The position numbers and the translations under genes were made by a program. From contig NZ_JAFCKW010000032.1 of the NCBI RefSeq assembly GCF_018129965.1, positions 1 to 64,000 of the forward strand: a DNA stretch of 64,000 bases, given 5' to 3'. The stretch's first letter is position 1, and the number at the start of each line of letters is the position of its first letter. The stretch comes from Bradyrhizobium diazoefficiens (GTDB taxonomy: Bacteria > Pseudomonadota > Alphaproteobacteria > Rhizobiales > Xanthobacteraceae). Shown here in pieces: positions 52,795 through 62,096 of this stretch. The notes beneath the pieces are model-generated. The model saw only the letters and a program-made list of their open reading frames with translations. It searched no databases and had not been told where the DNA came from.

Positions 52795-53964
52795 TTACGC
52801 GGCCAGCCCCTCGGCGGCCGGCTTGTCCGATGCCGCGAGCCCGTCCGCCATCCGCAGCTCCCGCGCAAGCACGTAGCCGCCGCCGTCCTGCTTGGCGCGG
52901 TACATCGCCCGGTCGGAGCGCGACAGCAGCGCCTCCGCGGTACGTCCGTCCTGCGGCGCGACGGCCACGCCGACGCTGACGCCAAGCTCGATCGCCTGTC
53001 CGTCGACGTCATAGGGCGCGCTGATCGATTGCACGATCCGCTCGGCCATCACGGCCGTATCGGCCGCCACGCGCTGCACCAAGATGAATTCGTCGCCGCC
53101 CATCCGGACCACGAGGTCGTCAGGCGCCGCCAGCGCCTTGAGCCGCCCGGCAACCTGCTTCAGCAACGCGTCGCCAACGGGATGGCCGAACCTGTCGTTG
53201 GCGTCCTTGAAGCGGTCGAGATCGAGCGCGTGCACCGCGATCATGCCGGACGTGCCGTCCGCCAGCATCCGCGGCAGATCTTCCGCCAGCACCGAGCGGT
53301 TGAAGACCCCGGTCATCGCGTCCGAGCGCGCCAGCTGCTCGAACTGCCGCTTGAGCGTGATCTGGCTGATCGAGGCATTGAAGCTCAGCCGCACCATCTC
53401 GAAGCTTGCGCCCACATACATCAGGATGAGGAGCCCGAGCCCAACATGGCGCAGATCGGGCAGCATGAACGTCACGACGGCGGCAGGCGCGGCGATCGCG
53501 ACCAGATCGAGCAGTGCTGCGACGGGGCGCAGCGACAGCCGCGCCACCACGCCGGCGCCGAAACCGAAGCCGATGCCGATCGCCATCACCATGCAGATCG
53601 CATCGCCCAGCAGGATGCTGCGCGCGGCGAATACGCCCAGCACCAATGCCGTCACCACGGTGCCAGCAATGTAGCGCCGTTCCCAGCGCGCGGCTTCGGC
53701 CCGGCCGAGCCGCGGCGGATGCGCGATGCGACGACGAAACGCGACGATTTCAAGCAGCCGAACGATGGCCACCAGGATGCCGGCGAGCGTCAGCGCCGCC
53801 GTCCACATGTCTCCGGTCTCAAAGGTCGTGATCGCGCCCACCATGGCCTGGCAGACGGCGGCGAGAACCGTGGGCATCGTCGTGCCGTGAAGGCCCGCGA
53901 TGACTTCCATGTAGACGGCGTCGGAAATCGATGCACGTCCGGTTTCCATTCTGTCGAACAACAT
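52795..53964 (-). CDS. Membrane diguanylate cyclase (GGDEF)
   Basis: 389 residues from the ATG at 53964 (407 from 54018). About six membrane helices occupy 20-210, followed by a GGDEF domain with an intact active site (VVRMGGDEFILV) and metal Asp in HALDLDRFKDAND. The inhibitory I-site RxxD just before GGDEF reads APDD, so product inhibition is probably lost. It makes the second messenger c-di-GMP. It lies upstream of and on the same strand as the alkylsulfatase gene, 68 bases away. Confidence 0.87.
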   Translation of the reverse strand: MLFDRMETGRASISDAVYMEVIAGLHGTTMPTVLAAVCQAMVGAITTFETGDMWTAALTLAGILVAIVRLLEIVAFRRRIAHPPRLGRAEAARWERRYIAGTVVTALVLGVFAARSILLGDAICMVMAIGIGFGFGAGVVARLSLRPVAALLDLVAIAAPAAVVTFMLPDLRHVGLGLLILMYVGASFEMVRLSFNASISQITLKRQFEQLARSDAMTGVFNRSVLAEDLPRMLADGTSGMIAVHALDLDRFKDANDRFGHPVGDALLKQVAGRLKALAAPDDLVVRMGGDEFILVQRVAADTAVMAERIVQSISAPYDVDGQAIELGVSVGVAVAPQDGRTAEALLSRSDRAMYRAKQDGGGYVLARELRMADGLAASDKPAAEGLAA

Positions 53965-54075
53965 GCCAACCCCATTCGCTGGCATGGTCGTACCGCATAT
54001 CGGTAAAGATGCGTGCACCGCTGGGCCATGGCATTTACGCGCGCGGATTTACCGCGCGTTAGCCATGTGGCGCCC

Positions 54076-56127
54076 TCACTGGTGCATTCCCAGCACCCGC
54101 GGCAGCCACAGCGTCAGATCGGGCCAGTAGGTCACAATGACGAGGAAGCCGAGCATGGTGAGCAGCCACGGCATCACCGCCACCGCGAGCTCGGTGATGC
54201 GCATGCGCGCGATCATGGATGCCACGTAAAGGTTCAGGCCGACAGGCGGATGGCAGAGGCCGACCTCCATGTTGACGTCCATCACGATGCCGAAATGCAC
54301 GAGGTCGATGCCGAGCTTCTTGGCTGCGGGCGCCAGGATCGGCGCCATGATTAGGATGATCGAGTTCGGCTCCATGAAATTGCCGGCGAGCAACAGCAGG
54401 ACGTTAACCACCAGCAAGAAGCCGACCCAACCGAGGTTCTGGGCCGCGATCCAGTCGGCCAGGGTCGACGGCAGGTTCTCGTTGGAGAGCACGAAGGAGA
54501 ACAGCACCGCGTTGGTGACGATGTAGAGCAGCATCGCGCTGGTGTTGGCGGCGCGCAGCAGCACCCGCGGCACGTCCACCATCTTGATCGCCTTGTAGAC
54601 AAACACCGCAATGACGAAGGAGTAGACCGCGGCCATCGCGGCCGCCTCGGTGGCGGTGAACAGGCCACTGTAGATGCCGCCGATGATGATGACGACGAGC
54701 ATCAATCCCCAGATGCTCTCGCGGAAGGCGCGGACAGTCTCGCCCCAGCTCGCCTTTGGCAGACGCGGATAGTTCCGGTTGCGGGCGAGCCACCAGGTCA
54801 CGACGCAGAGCATGGTCGTCAGCAGGATGCCGGGCAAGAGGCCCGCGACGAACAGCGCACCGATCGATGTGTTGGTCGAGACCGCGTAGACGATCTTCGG
54901 GATCGACGGCAGCATCAGGATGCCGAGCGAGCCCGCGACCGTGATGATGCCGGCGCCGAAATGCATGGGATAGCCGTGCCGCACCATCTCCGGCAGCACG
55001 ATGGCGCCGATCGCCGCGACGGTGGCGACGCTTGAGCCGCAGACCAGCGCAAACATGGCGCAGGCAACGATGCCGGCAAGGCCGAGGCCGCCATGCCAGT
55101 GGCCGATCAGCGAGGTCGCGAAATTGATCATGCGCCGCGCGACACCGCCGTGTGTCAGGAAATTGCCGGCGAGGATGAAGAACGGGATCGCCATGATCTC
55201 GAAGCCCTCGATGCCCGTGAAGAGCTTCATCGAGACCGCCTCGATCGGCACCGTGGTGAGCGTGAACAGGAAAGTCATCACGGTGAGACCGAGTGCGATC
55301 GAGACCGGGATGCCGGTCAGCATCAGCGCGATCAGCAGCGCGAACACGGTCGCGGCCCGCATCCAGTGCGGCAACACCACCACGCCGAACTTCTCGGCGA
55401 GGCACATCGCGAAGATCAGGATCGGCGCCATGATCAGGATGACGCCCAGCGGCGATACTTTTCGCACAGCGGCCCTGGTCGCGGCGCCGGCGGGCTGCGG
55501 ATGCAGCGCGGGCGAACCATCGACCTCGACACCTTCGACATGCGCCTCGTCATGATGCGGCAGATGGCCTGTCCAGTAATAGGACCACGAGACCTGGAGG
55601 AAGCGGAAGCACATCAGGCCGGAGCCGAGCGGGATCGCCAGGTAGATGAACCACATCGGCGCTTCCAGGTCGTTGGACTGCTGACCGGTATGGAACATCT
55701 CGCGCACGAAGGAGGCGCCGAACGCGGCGATCATGCCGGTGAACAGCGCGCCGCACAGCAGCGAGAACAGGATCACGTGCTTGCGCGAATGTTCCGGCAG
55801 GCGGTTGACGAGCAGATCGACGCCGACATGGATGCCGGTGCGCACGCCATAGGCGGCGCCAAACTTCGCCATCCAGATGAACATGTAGATGCAGAGTTCC
55901 TGCGCCCATGACATATCGAGTTCGGACAGGAACTTGAACACCGCCATCGACAGCGTCGCGAGCCAGGTCATCCCGTGCGCGGCCGCCCAGCGGGAGAGGA
56001 CGATCGACTCACCGGAGCCGTAACGGTGCACCACGGCGATGAAGATCAGGCCGGTGGCCGCCGCAATCAGCGTCGCGATCAGCCACTCTTCGAGATGTTC
56101 GAGCCCACGGTTCAGCACGCCAAGCAA
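54076..56127 (-). CDS. TRAP transporter, fused small and large membrane subunits
   Basis: 683 residues. The N-terminal part (1-about 200) is a four-helix DctQ unit, the linker (about 200-225) is hydrophilic, and the rest is the twelve-helix DctM unit (IPVSIALGLTVMTFLF, MPSIPKIVYAVSTN-type segments, PPVGLNLYVA). The transporter takes up a carboxylate or similar anion with Na+ or H+. TTG at 56125-56127 behind AGGGGG is the preferred start, because the in-frame ATG at 56169 lies inside a 13-bp hairpin. The binding-protein gene is directly upstream. Confidence 0.85.
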   Translation of the reverse strand: MLGVLNRGLEHLEEWLIATLIAAATGLIFIAVVHRYGSGESIVLSRWAAAHGMTWLATLSMAVFKFLSELDMSWAQELCIYMFIWMAKFGAAYGVRTGIHVGVDLLVNRLPEHSRKHVILFSLLCGALFTGMIAAFGASFVREMFHTGQQSNDLEAPMWFIYLAIPLGSGLMCFRFLQVSWSYYWTGHLPHHDEAHVEGVEVDGSPALHPQPAGAATRAAVRKVSPLGVILIMAPILIFAMCLAEKFGVVVLPHWMRAATVFALLIALMLTGIPVSIALGLTVMTFLFTLTTVPIEAVSMKLFTGIEGFEIMAIPFFILAGNFLTHGGVARRMINFATSLIGHWHGGLGLAGIVACAMFALVCGSSVATVAAIGAIVLPEMVRHGYPMHFGAGIITVAGSLGILMLPSIPKIVYAVSTNTSIGALFVAGLLPGILLTTMLCVVTWWLARNRNYPRLPKASWGETVRAFRESIWGLMLVVIIIGGIYSGLFTATEAAAMAAVYSFVIAVFVYKAIKMVDVPRVLLRAANTSAMLLYIVTNAVLFSFVLSNENLPSTLADWIAAQNLGWVGFLLVVNVLLLLAGNFMEPNSIILIMAPILAPAAKKLGIDLVHFGIVMDVNMEVGLCHPPVGLNLYVASMIARMRITELAVAVMPWLLTMLGFLVIVTYWPDLTLWLPRVLGMHQ

Positions 56128-56149
56128 ATCAATCCCCCTATCGATGCGA

Positions 56150-56180
56150 AACGGTCGGGAGTGCCCCACTCCCGACCGTT
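56150..56180 (-). promoter_or_regulatory. 13-bp stem-loop between the TRAP binding-protein and permease genes
   Basis: A perfect stem AACGGTCGGGAGT/ACTCCCGACCGTT with a five-base loop lies 26 bases past the binding-protein stop codon. There is no good T-tract on the minus strand. It probably raises the amount of binding-protein mRNA over permease mRNA by partial termination or by blocking decay. Confidence 0.65.
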
Positions 56181-56206
56181 CGTAGTGTTCAACGCCGGAA
56201 ATCGCG

Positions 56207-57208
56207 TCAGTTCATCTTGACATCGAGTTCCCTGGCAACGAGATCGAGCACCTCCTGCCCGACCCGGCCCTTGGCCCAGGTGTAAGTCGGCCGCATCGCT
56301 TCCTGCCACGCTTTGCGCTCGTCGTCAGTCAGATAATGCAGCGTGGTCTTGCCGGCCTTCTTGATCTCGGCCAGCGCGTCCTCGTTTTCCTGGTGCGCGA
56401 TCAGATTGGTGTAGTCGGTCGCCTCGTTCATCGCCTTCTCGAGCTGGGTGCGGATGTCGGGCGGCAGGCCCGACCAGAACTTCGAGTTGACGATGACGGC
56501 ATATTGCAGATGCGCGTGATAGGACACGGTGATGTCCTTCTGCACCTCGTAGAACTTCTGCGTCAAATAGTTGGACGCGGTGTTCTCGCAGCCGTCGACC
56601 ACGCCGGTCTGCAGCGCCTGGTAGACTTCCGAGAACGCCATGATCTGCGGAATCGAGCCCATCAGGCGGAAATACTGGTCGGCGATCTTCGATCCGGAGA
56701 TACGAACCTTCAGTCCCTGGAGGTCGGCGGGCTTCAGCAGGGGACGGTTGGCCGAGAGCATGTGGAAACCATTGTCCCAATAGGCGAGCCCGGTCACGCC
56801 CTTGGCCTCCAGCTTCTGGAACAGCCATTTGCCGACCGTGCCCTTCATCGCGCTGGAATAGGTCGCGTCGTCCTTGAACAGCCACGGAAGGTCGAGCGCC
56901 TCGAATTCCTTGATTCCGAGCGGCGCGAATTTCGCGGTCGAGGGCGCCAGCATCTGCACCGAACCGAGCTGCAGCGCCTCGATCTCCTCCTTGTCCTTGT
57001 AGAGCGAGGAGTTCGGATAGACCTCCACTCTCACCTTGCCGTCGGTGTACTTCTCGGCGAGTTCCTTGAATTTCAGCGCACCCTTGCCCTTCGGGGTGTC
57101 GTTGGCGACGACGTGGCTGAACTTGATGACGATGGGGCTCTGGGCCTCGGCGACGGCGGGGGCGAGAGCGAACGCGGCCGCAGCGACCGCGAGAAGCAGT
57201 TTGCGCAT
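56207..57208 (-). CDS. dctP: TRAP transporter periplasmic binding protein
   Basis: 333 residues. A signal peptide (KLLLAVAAAAFALAPAVAEA) is followed by a DctP-family fold with the conserved ligand-carboxylate Arg in LKVRISGSK. It captures a C4-dicarboxylate or related acid for the fused permease. AGGTCC precedes the ATG. The ligand cannot be told, because the DctP family also covers sugar acids, keto acids and ectoine. The gene's promoter should lie in 57209-57406. Confidence 0.87.
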   Translation of the reverse strand: MRKLLLAVAAAAFALAPAVAEAQSPIVIKFSHVVANDTPKGKGALKFKELAEKYTDGKVRVEVYPNSSLYKDKEEIEALQLGSVQMLAPSTAKFAPLGIKEFEALDLPWLFKDDATYSSAMKGTVGKWLFQKLEAKGVTGLAYWDNGFHMLSANRPLLKPADLQGLKVRISGSKIADQYFRLMGSIPQIMAFSEVYQALQTGVVDGCENTASNYLTQKFYEVQKDITVSYHAHLQYAVIVNSKFWSGLPPDIRTQLEKAMNEATDYTNLIAHQENEDALAEIKKAGKTTLHYLTDDERKAWQEAMRPTYTWAKGRVGQEVLDLVARELDVKMN

Positions 57209-57406
57209 GAAGGACCTCCCAATAACCCCTGAAAACCGGGTCTTTTTTGTTTTACGCCGTCAGTAGTGGCAGCAATCCACCACCCGAACAACTAGACCTA
57301 AGCCCAATTTGGCGCAGTCAGGCTATCTTGACCGACGTGGCGTGCGCAACCTCGCGCTTGCTCCGCCTTCCGGAAGCAAGCGCCTGTGTGGCATCCCGGC
57401 GGTGCC

Positions 57407-58177
57407 TCAGCCCTTGCGCTGGGCGACCATGAACAGGCGGCGGAACGGGAACAGCGTCTGCCCCGCCGCATTCTTCGGATAGGCCTTCGCAACGTGCTCC
57501 CCATAGGCGGCCTCGAAGGCGGCCTTCTCGTCCCCGTCCAGAATGTCGAGATAGCGCGTCAGCCAGGTGCCCTTGGTCCATTCCTTCACGGGGTTCTCGC
57601 CTTCGAGCACCTGGAGATATTCAGTCTCCCAGATGTCGATGCTCTGCGCCAGCGGCGCAAGCAGGTCGTGATAGAAGGCCGGCCCCTCGACCGGTGGCGG
57701 GGTGACCAGATGCTCGACCTTGGAGCGCCAGGGACCGTTCAGCGCGGTCTCGCCGATCAGCACATGCGAGGGCGCAAGGAAATTACGCGGCATCTGCACC
57801 GCGAGCACGCCGCCGGGTGTCACGGTCTCCATCACAGACGGAAACAGTGCCGCATGATTGGGCAGCCAGTGCAGTGCGGCATTGGAATAAACCACGTCGT
57901 ATTGCTGCGCGGGACGCCAATGGCCGAGATCTTCATGTGACCATTCCACATCAGGCGCCGCCTTGCGGCCAGCGGCAACCATCTCGGCCGAGCCCTCGAC
58001 ACCGGTCACAGTCGCGTCGGGCCACCGCTCCTTGATGAGCTTGGTGACGTTGCCGGCGCCAGCCCCGAGGTCGGCAACCGAGCGCGGGCCAACATCCGGA
58101 ATGCGCATCAAAAGATCGACGGCGGGCCGGAGCCGGTGACCGGAAAACTTCAGATATTGTTGCGGATCCCAGACCAT
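57407..58177 (-). CDS. tam: Trans-aconitate 2-methyltransferase-like SAM enzyme
   Basis: 256 residues, close to E. coli Tam. The SAM site is VADLGAGAGNVTKLI, and the conserved N-terminus WDPQQYLKFSGHRLRPAVDLL and ALHWLPNHAALF are typical of Tam. The enzyme methylates trans-aconitate, which removes this aconitase inhibitor. The ATG at 58177 is chosen over upstream starts because homology begins there. It is divergent from the SDR gene. Confidence 0.85.
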   Translation of the reverse strand: MVWDPQQYLKFSGHRLRPAVDLLMRIPDVGPRSVADLGAGAGNVTKLIKERWPDATVTGVEGSAEMVAAGRKAAPDVEWSHEDLGHWRPAQQYDVVYSNAALHWLPNHAALFPSVMETVTPGGVLAVQMPRNFLAPSHVLIGETALNGPWRSKVEHLVTPPPVEGPAFYHDLLAPLAQSIDIWETEYLQVLEGENPVKEWTKGTWLTRYLDILDGDEKAAFEAAYGEHVAKAYPKNAAGQTLFPFRRLFMVAQRKG

Positions 58178-58314
58178 CACAGGCGCCTTTTTCTTTTTCG
58201 TGTTTCCTTCGGAACAGCTCTTGGTTACCACTGCTCGTCCCGGTCGGGCAAATCGCCGCAGCCGGGACGGGCAGGAAACGAAGACCAAAAACCGAAACAA
58301 GAAGGCGTGTGACC

Positions 58315-59058
58315 ATGGACCTCGGGCTCAAATCGAAGACCGCTGTCGTGACGGGCGCGAGCATCGGCATCGGCCGCGCCATCGCCAAGGGCCTGGCGGC
58401 CGAAGGCGTGCGCGTCGTCGGCGTGGCGCGGCGGACTGATCTGCTCGCCGAACTGGTGAAGGACGTCGGCGGCGGCTTGATCACGCCGCTCGAACAGGAC
58501 GTGATGGCCAAGGACGCCGCCGAGAAGATCGCGGCCTTCGCGACAAAGGAGCTCGGCCATGTCGACATCCTCGTCAACAATGCCGGAGGCAGCCGCCCCC
58601 TTCCCGTCGATGCACCCGACAGCCAATGGGACGAGGCGATCGCGCTGAACTTCACCAGCTACCGCCGCATCACGCACGCGCTGCTGCCGCAGATGATCGC
58701 ACGCAAATGGGGCCGCATCGTCAACATCACCGGCAAGTCCGAGCCGGAAGGCCTCAACGCCGCCTTCGCCGCCAAGGCGGCCGTGCACGCCTGGGCCAAG
58801 GGCCTGTCGCGCGAGATCGGCGAGCACGGCATCACCATCAACTGCATCCCGCCCGGCCGCATCATGAGCGAGCAGATCCGCCGCAACTATCCGCCGGATT
58901 ATCGCGAGCGTTTTGCCGAAGAGGAAATCCCCGTCGGCTATTGGGGCGAGCCGGAAGATCTCGCCGCACTCGCGGTGTTCCTGGCATCGCCGGTGGCGCG
59001 GTACATCACGGGCACGGTGATCCCGGTGGATGGCGGATTACGGCGGTATCAGTTTTGA
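58315..59058 (+). CDS. SDR-family protein with degenerate active site
   Basis: About 248 residues with an intact cofactor site (TGASIGIGRAIAKGL, NNAGG). The catalytic YxxxK reads AFAAK, so Tyr is Ala with a Phe next to it, and the usual Ser is not in place (NITGKSEPEG). It may be inactive as a classic dehydrogenase, or use other residues. The C-terminus (GEPEDLAALAVFLASPVA) is a normal SDR end. A GTG at 58309 would add two residues. It resembles 3-oxoacyl-ACP reductase-like SDRs. Confidence 0.8.
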   Translation: MDLGLKSKTAVVTGASIGIGRAIAKGLAAEGVRVVGVARRTDLLAELVKDVGGGLITPLEQDVMAKDAAEKIAAFATKELGHVDILVNNAGGSRPLPVDAPDSQWDEAIALNFTSYRRITHALLPQMIARKWGRIVNITGKSEPEGLNAAFAAKAAVHAWAKGLSREIGEHGITINCIPPGRIMSEQIRRNYPPDYRERFAEEEIPVGYWGEPEDLAALAVFLASPVARYITGTVIPVDGGLRRYQF

Positions 59059-59167
59059 CGTGCCGCTGCTCTCATGTCCCGGACGCGGTGCAGCACATCG
59101 TGCTGCTCCGCAGAGCCAAGACCCAGTCATGCCGCCGGGGAAATCCGCTCATCCGTAACAGACCGTG

Positions 59168-59788
59168 TCACTTCGCGAGGTTCTTCCGCAATATCTCCGT
59201 CAACCTGTCCGGACTGGTCTGCGGCGGCATGTAGCCGAGATACTCGCCGTTGCGGCCCATGAGATAAATGACCCCGGAATGGTCGAGCGAGTATTCCCCG
59301 CTCCTTTCGTCCGGCACCTTCACGTAAAATGCCTTGTAGGCGTTGGCGACTTTCCGGATCTCGTCCGGAGTCCCGGTCAGGCCGACAAGGCTGTGATGGA
59401 AGGACGAGACGTAGTCCGCCAGCCCTTTGGTGTCGCGCTCCGGATCGATCGTGATGAACACCGGCTGCACGCCCTCGGCAGCGGAACCGAGCGCGTCGAG
59501 TGCCTGTGTGATCGCCATCAAGTCGGTCGGGCAGACGTCCGGGCAATAAGTGTAGCCGAAATAGACGATCATCAGCTTGCCACGGAACTCGGTATCGCTG
59601 CGCGGCTTGCCGCTCTGGTCGGTCAGCGTGAAGGGTCCGCCGACGGACCCGCGACCGTACATCAGATCGTCCATCATCTGCGCGGCCGAAGGCTGCGAGG
59701 TCGCCGGCTGCTCCGTCGCCACGGCAGCCGGCCCACAGCAAAGCAAGGGCGCGACGACGAGCAGAGCGCGCGCCCTTGAAGCCGACAT
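59168..59788 (-). CDS. SCO1/SenC-family copper chaperone/thioredoxin-like protein
   Basis: 206 residues. A signal peptide precedes a thioredoxin fold with Cys82-x3-Cys86 (YCPDVCP) and copper-ligand His170 (YSLDHSGVIYL). SCO proteins deliver copper to, or reduce, the CuA site of cytochrome oxidases and related enzymes. It starts five bases after the upstream MBL-fold gene stop codon, so the two form one operon. The pairing has no link to oxidase genes here. Confidence 0.86.
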   Translation of the reverse strand: MSASRARALLVVAPLLCCGPAAVATEQPATSQPSAAQMMDDLMYGRGSVGGPFTLTDQSGKPRSDTEFRGKLMIVYFGYTYCPDVCPTDLMAITQALDALGSAAEGVQPVFITIDPERDTKGLADYVSSFHHSLVGLTGTPDEIRKVANAYKAFYVKVPDERSGEYSLDHSGVIYLMGRNGEYLGYMPPQTSPDRLTEILRKNLAK

Positions 59789-59793
59789 CCCGA

Positions 59794-60900
59794 TCAGATG
59801 CCGAAGGTGATACGGGTGCCGGTGGTCGTGGTCAGGACCTTGCCCGGCATCTGCCGTTGCGCCTCCTGGGTGAAGTTCAGGCCGCTGCAATGCATCGGGA
59901 TCAGAACATCCGGGTTCAGCTTGCCGATCTCGCTGACGACCTGCGTCAAATAATCGGCCGGCGCGGGTCCGAGGTGGAAGCCGCCCATGATGGCGTGGAC
60001 CTTGTCGACACCCGACACCTCCATCGCCTGCCGCACGGAATTGACGATGCCGACGTGGCCGCAGGAGCTGATCACGATCAGGCCCTTGTCCTTCAGATTG
60101 AAGCAGGTCGCGTGCTCATGGATGTGCTCGTCGGGCACGATCTTGCCTTCCATCTCGGCCGGCAGATAATGGCTCGCGTTGCATCCCGCGCCGTCCTTCT
60201 GCTTGAACTCGACCATCGAGTTCGGAAGCACTTTCTCGATGCTGTTTCGCTTGATCTTGCCCGTGGTGAACGCCTGTCCGCCAATGACGGCGGGCGATTC
60301 ACACAACACCAGCTTAACGTTCTGCCGGGCGATGTCGCGGCGGTCGAGCATGCCATAATCGCTCAATTCGCCCTGGCCGGCACGGACATAGCGCTGGCAG
60401 AAATTGTCCTCGCCGCCGGCATACATCGTGAGGTCGGCGGGCAGATTCTTGCGGTGCTTGTCCAGGAATCCGAGCAGGCCGCCCCAATGGTCGAAATGGC
60501 CGTGGCTCATGATCAACGTATCGATCTTCGACGGATCGACCTTCAACAGCTCCATGTTGCCGTTGAGGACCTCGGGCGTCCAGCCATAGTCCAGCAGAAA
60601 TGTTCGCTTGTCGGCGCCGCGCTGTGGCTCCAGGAGCAAGGACAGTCCCCATTCGCTGTGCAGCGGTCGCTTCGAGTCCGTCGAACGGCCCGGCTCCGTC
60701 TTGACCCCGTTCGCCTCCTGCGGCCTGAAGAACAGGTCGCTGGCACTGTCGACCAGAACCCGCACGCTGAGTGCGTCGATAACAGGCACGTCGATGGGAC
60801 CCGCCTTGGCCATCTCGATGCAGGAAAATCCGCCGCCAGCAGCGGCCATGGCGAAACTGGCCGACAGCTTCAGTGCATCTCGTCGATTGAAATTTGTCAT
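59794..60900 (-). CDS. Tat-exported metallo-beta-lactamase-fold hydrolase
   Basis: 368 residues. A twin-arginine signal (FNRRDALKLSASFAMA) sends the folded protein to the periplasm. The metal site is His133-x-His135-x-Asp137-His138 (SHGHFDHWGG), and the C-terminus has VISSCGHVGIV. It resembles the MBL group that includes a dihydropterin-phosphate synthase-like enzyme of methanogens; the real substrate is unknown. It is followed after five bases by the SCO gene. A sigma-70-like promoter lies at 60956-60984. Confidence 0.82.
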   Translation of the reverse strand: MTNFNRRDALKLSASFAMAAAGGGFSCIEMAKAGPIDVPVIDALSVRVLVDSASDLFFRPQEANGVKTEPGRSTDSKRPLHSEWGLSLLLEPQRGADKRTFLLDYGWTPEVLNGNMELLKVDPSKIDTLIMSHGHFDHWGGLLGFLDKHRKNLPADLTMYAGGEDNFCQRYVRAGQGELSDYGMLDRRDIARQNVKLVLCESPAVIGGQAFTTGKIKRNSIEKVLPNSMVEFKQKDGAGCNASHYLPAEMEGKIVPDEHIHEHATCFNLKDKGLIVISSCGHVGIVNSVRQAMEVSGVDKVHAIMGGFHLGPAPADYLTQVVSEIGKLNPDVLIPMHCSGLNFTQEAQRQMPGKVLTTTTGTRITFGI

Positions 60901-61253
60901 CGAACAATCCCGCTATCAAAATTCATGGCGTCCGCATCCGGATGCTAATGTTCTAAATACAAGGCCGATTGGGCCTGGTGTCAACATAAGTCCTGCGCAG
61001 GCCGACCGTGGATCGCCACGTCCTTGATCGGACTGAAACGCCCGGTCGAGCGAGGCCGTACGTCCTGTCGACGTCCGCCCGAATGGGGGCCTCACCTCGG
61101 GCTGATCCAGTCCGAGGCTTCGAGCGTTTCAGTGAGCAGTGTAAAGCGCGATAGGGAACCTGGACCGATGCACCCCGCATTGTCCTGTTTCTCCGCTTCT
61201 TTTCCCATGCGCAGACTCATTGCGCTCGCGGTGTCAGGCAAGGGTACGGGTTA
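60901..61253. other. 353-base intergenic region
   Basis: This stretch lies between divergent operons. Apart from the promoter candidate on the minus strand it holds no gene that I can support. A 76-codon plus-strand frame ends in a TAATG overlap with the next gene, but its composition does not look like a protein. AAGGGTACGGG before 61254 is the next gene's ribosome site. Confidence 0.5.
60956..60984 (-). promoter_or_regulatory. Sigma-70-like promoter of the MBL-SCO operon
   Basis: On the minus strand a perfect -35 TTGACA (60979-60984) is followed after 17 bases by TGTATT (60956-60961). It lies about 55 bases before the MBL start. The -35 is strong and the -10 is weak. Confidence 0.4.
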
Positions 61254-62078
61254 ATGCCCACGGAGCGTGTCGAACTCAGGCGACTTGCCGCGCTCGCGAC
61301 AGCAACTCTCAGCCCGCCGCCGGGCCGCGGGCGCATCGTGCTGGCACTGACATGCGGCATCGTCGTTCATCTGGCGTTTGCCGCTGCGGTGCTGGCGATG
61401 ATATCCGCAATGTTTTCCGGCATGAGCCGGTCGTTCGGGACCGTCCCGTGGCCCTGGGCTGCGCTGACCAACGCGCTCCTCATTCTGCAGTTTCCCCTCG
61501 TGCATTCCGTTCTCCTCACGCGACGGGGCGGTCATTGGCTGGGCCGGCTGATCCCCGGCCCGCACGGGGCGACGCTCGCCACGACCACTTACGCGATCAT
61601 CGCCTCGGTCGAGTTGCTGGCGCTGTTCGTGTGCTGGACACCCACCGGCGTGATCTGGTGGAAGGCCGAGGGCATAGTGTTCTGGATGATCACGGCAGCC
61701 TATGCCGCAAGCTGGCTGCTTCTCATGAAGGCCAGCTTCGATGCCGGCGCCGAGGTGCAATCGGGCGCGCTCGGATGGATGTCGCTGATGGCGGACCGGC
61801 GTCCCGTTTTTCCCGACATGCCGGTTCGAGGACTGTTCCGCCTGATCCGCCAGCCGATCTATGCGGCTTTCGCGTTGACGTTATGGACCGTGCCGGTCTG
61901 GACGCCCGATCAGCTTGCGATTGCAATCTGCTACACCGCCTATTGCCTGCTGGCGCCACGCCTGAAGGAACGCCGCTTTGCCGCCCGCTATGGCGAGCGT
62001 TTCCATCGCTACCGCAGGTCTGTTCCTTACGTCGTCCCGCGCCTCGCTGCGCGCCGCCCCGACGCAGGAGCGGATTGA
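61254..62078 (+). CDS. Membrane methyltransferase-like (ICMT/NnrU-like) protein
   Basis: 274 residues with about five to six helices. The C-terminal block has RLIRQPIYAAF and PRLKERRFAARYGERFHRYR, the pattern of isoprenylcysteine methyltransferase and phospholipid methyltransferase families. No partner is recognised. The ATG at 61254 has a good ribosome site. It is followed after 18 bases by a DUF4149 gene, so the two probably form an operon. Confidence 0.75.
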   Translation: MPTERVELRRLAALATATLSPPPGRGRIVLALTCGIVVHLAFAAAVLAMISAMFSGMSRSFGTVPWPWAALTNALLILQFPLVHSVLLTRRGGHWLGRLIPGPHGATLATTTYAIIASVELLALFVCWTPTGVIWWKAEGIVFWMITAAYAASWLLLMKASFDAGAEVQSGALGWMSLMADRRPVFPDMPVRGLFRLIRQPIYAAFALTLWTVPVWTPDQLAIAICYTAYCLLAPRLKERRFAARYGERFHRYRRSVPYVVPRLAARRPDAGAD

Positions 62079-62096
62079 ATCATCTGGAGATCGCGA

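Noticed and set aside
61024-61254. 76-codon frame ending in TAATG with the methyltransferase-like gene
   Set aside because: The overlap could suggest coupling, but no protein features are seen and the downstream gene has its own ribosome site.
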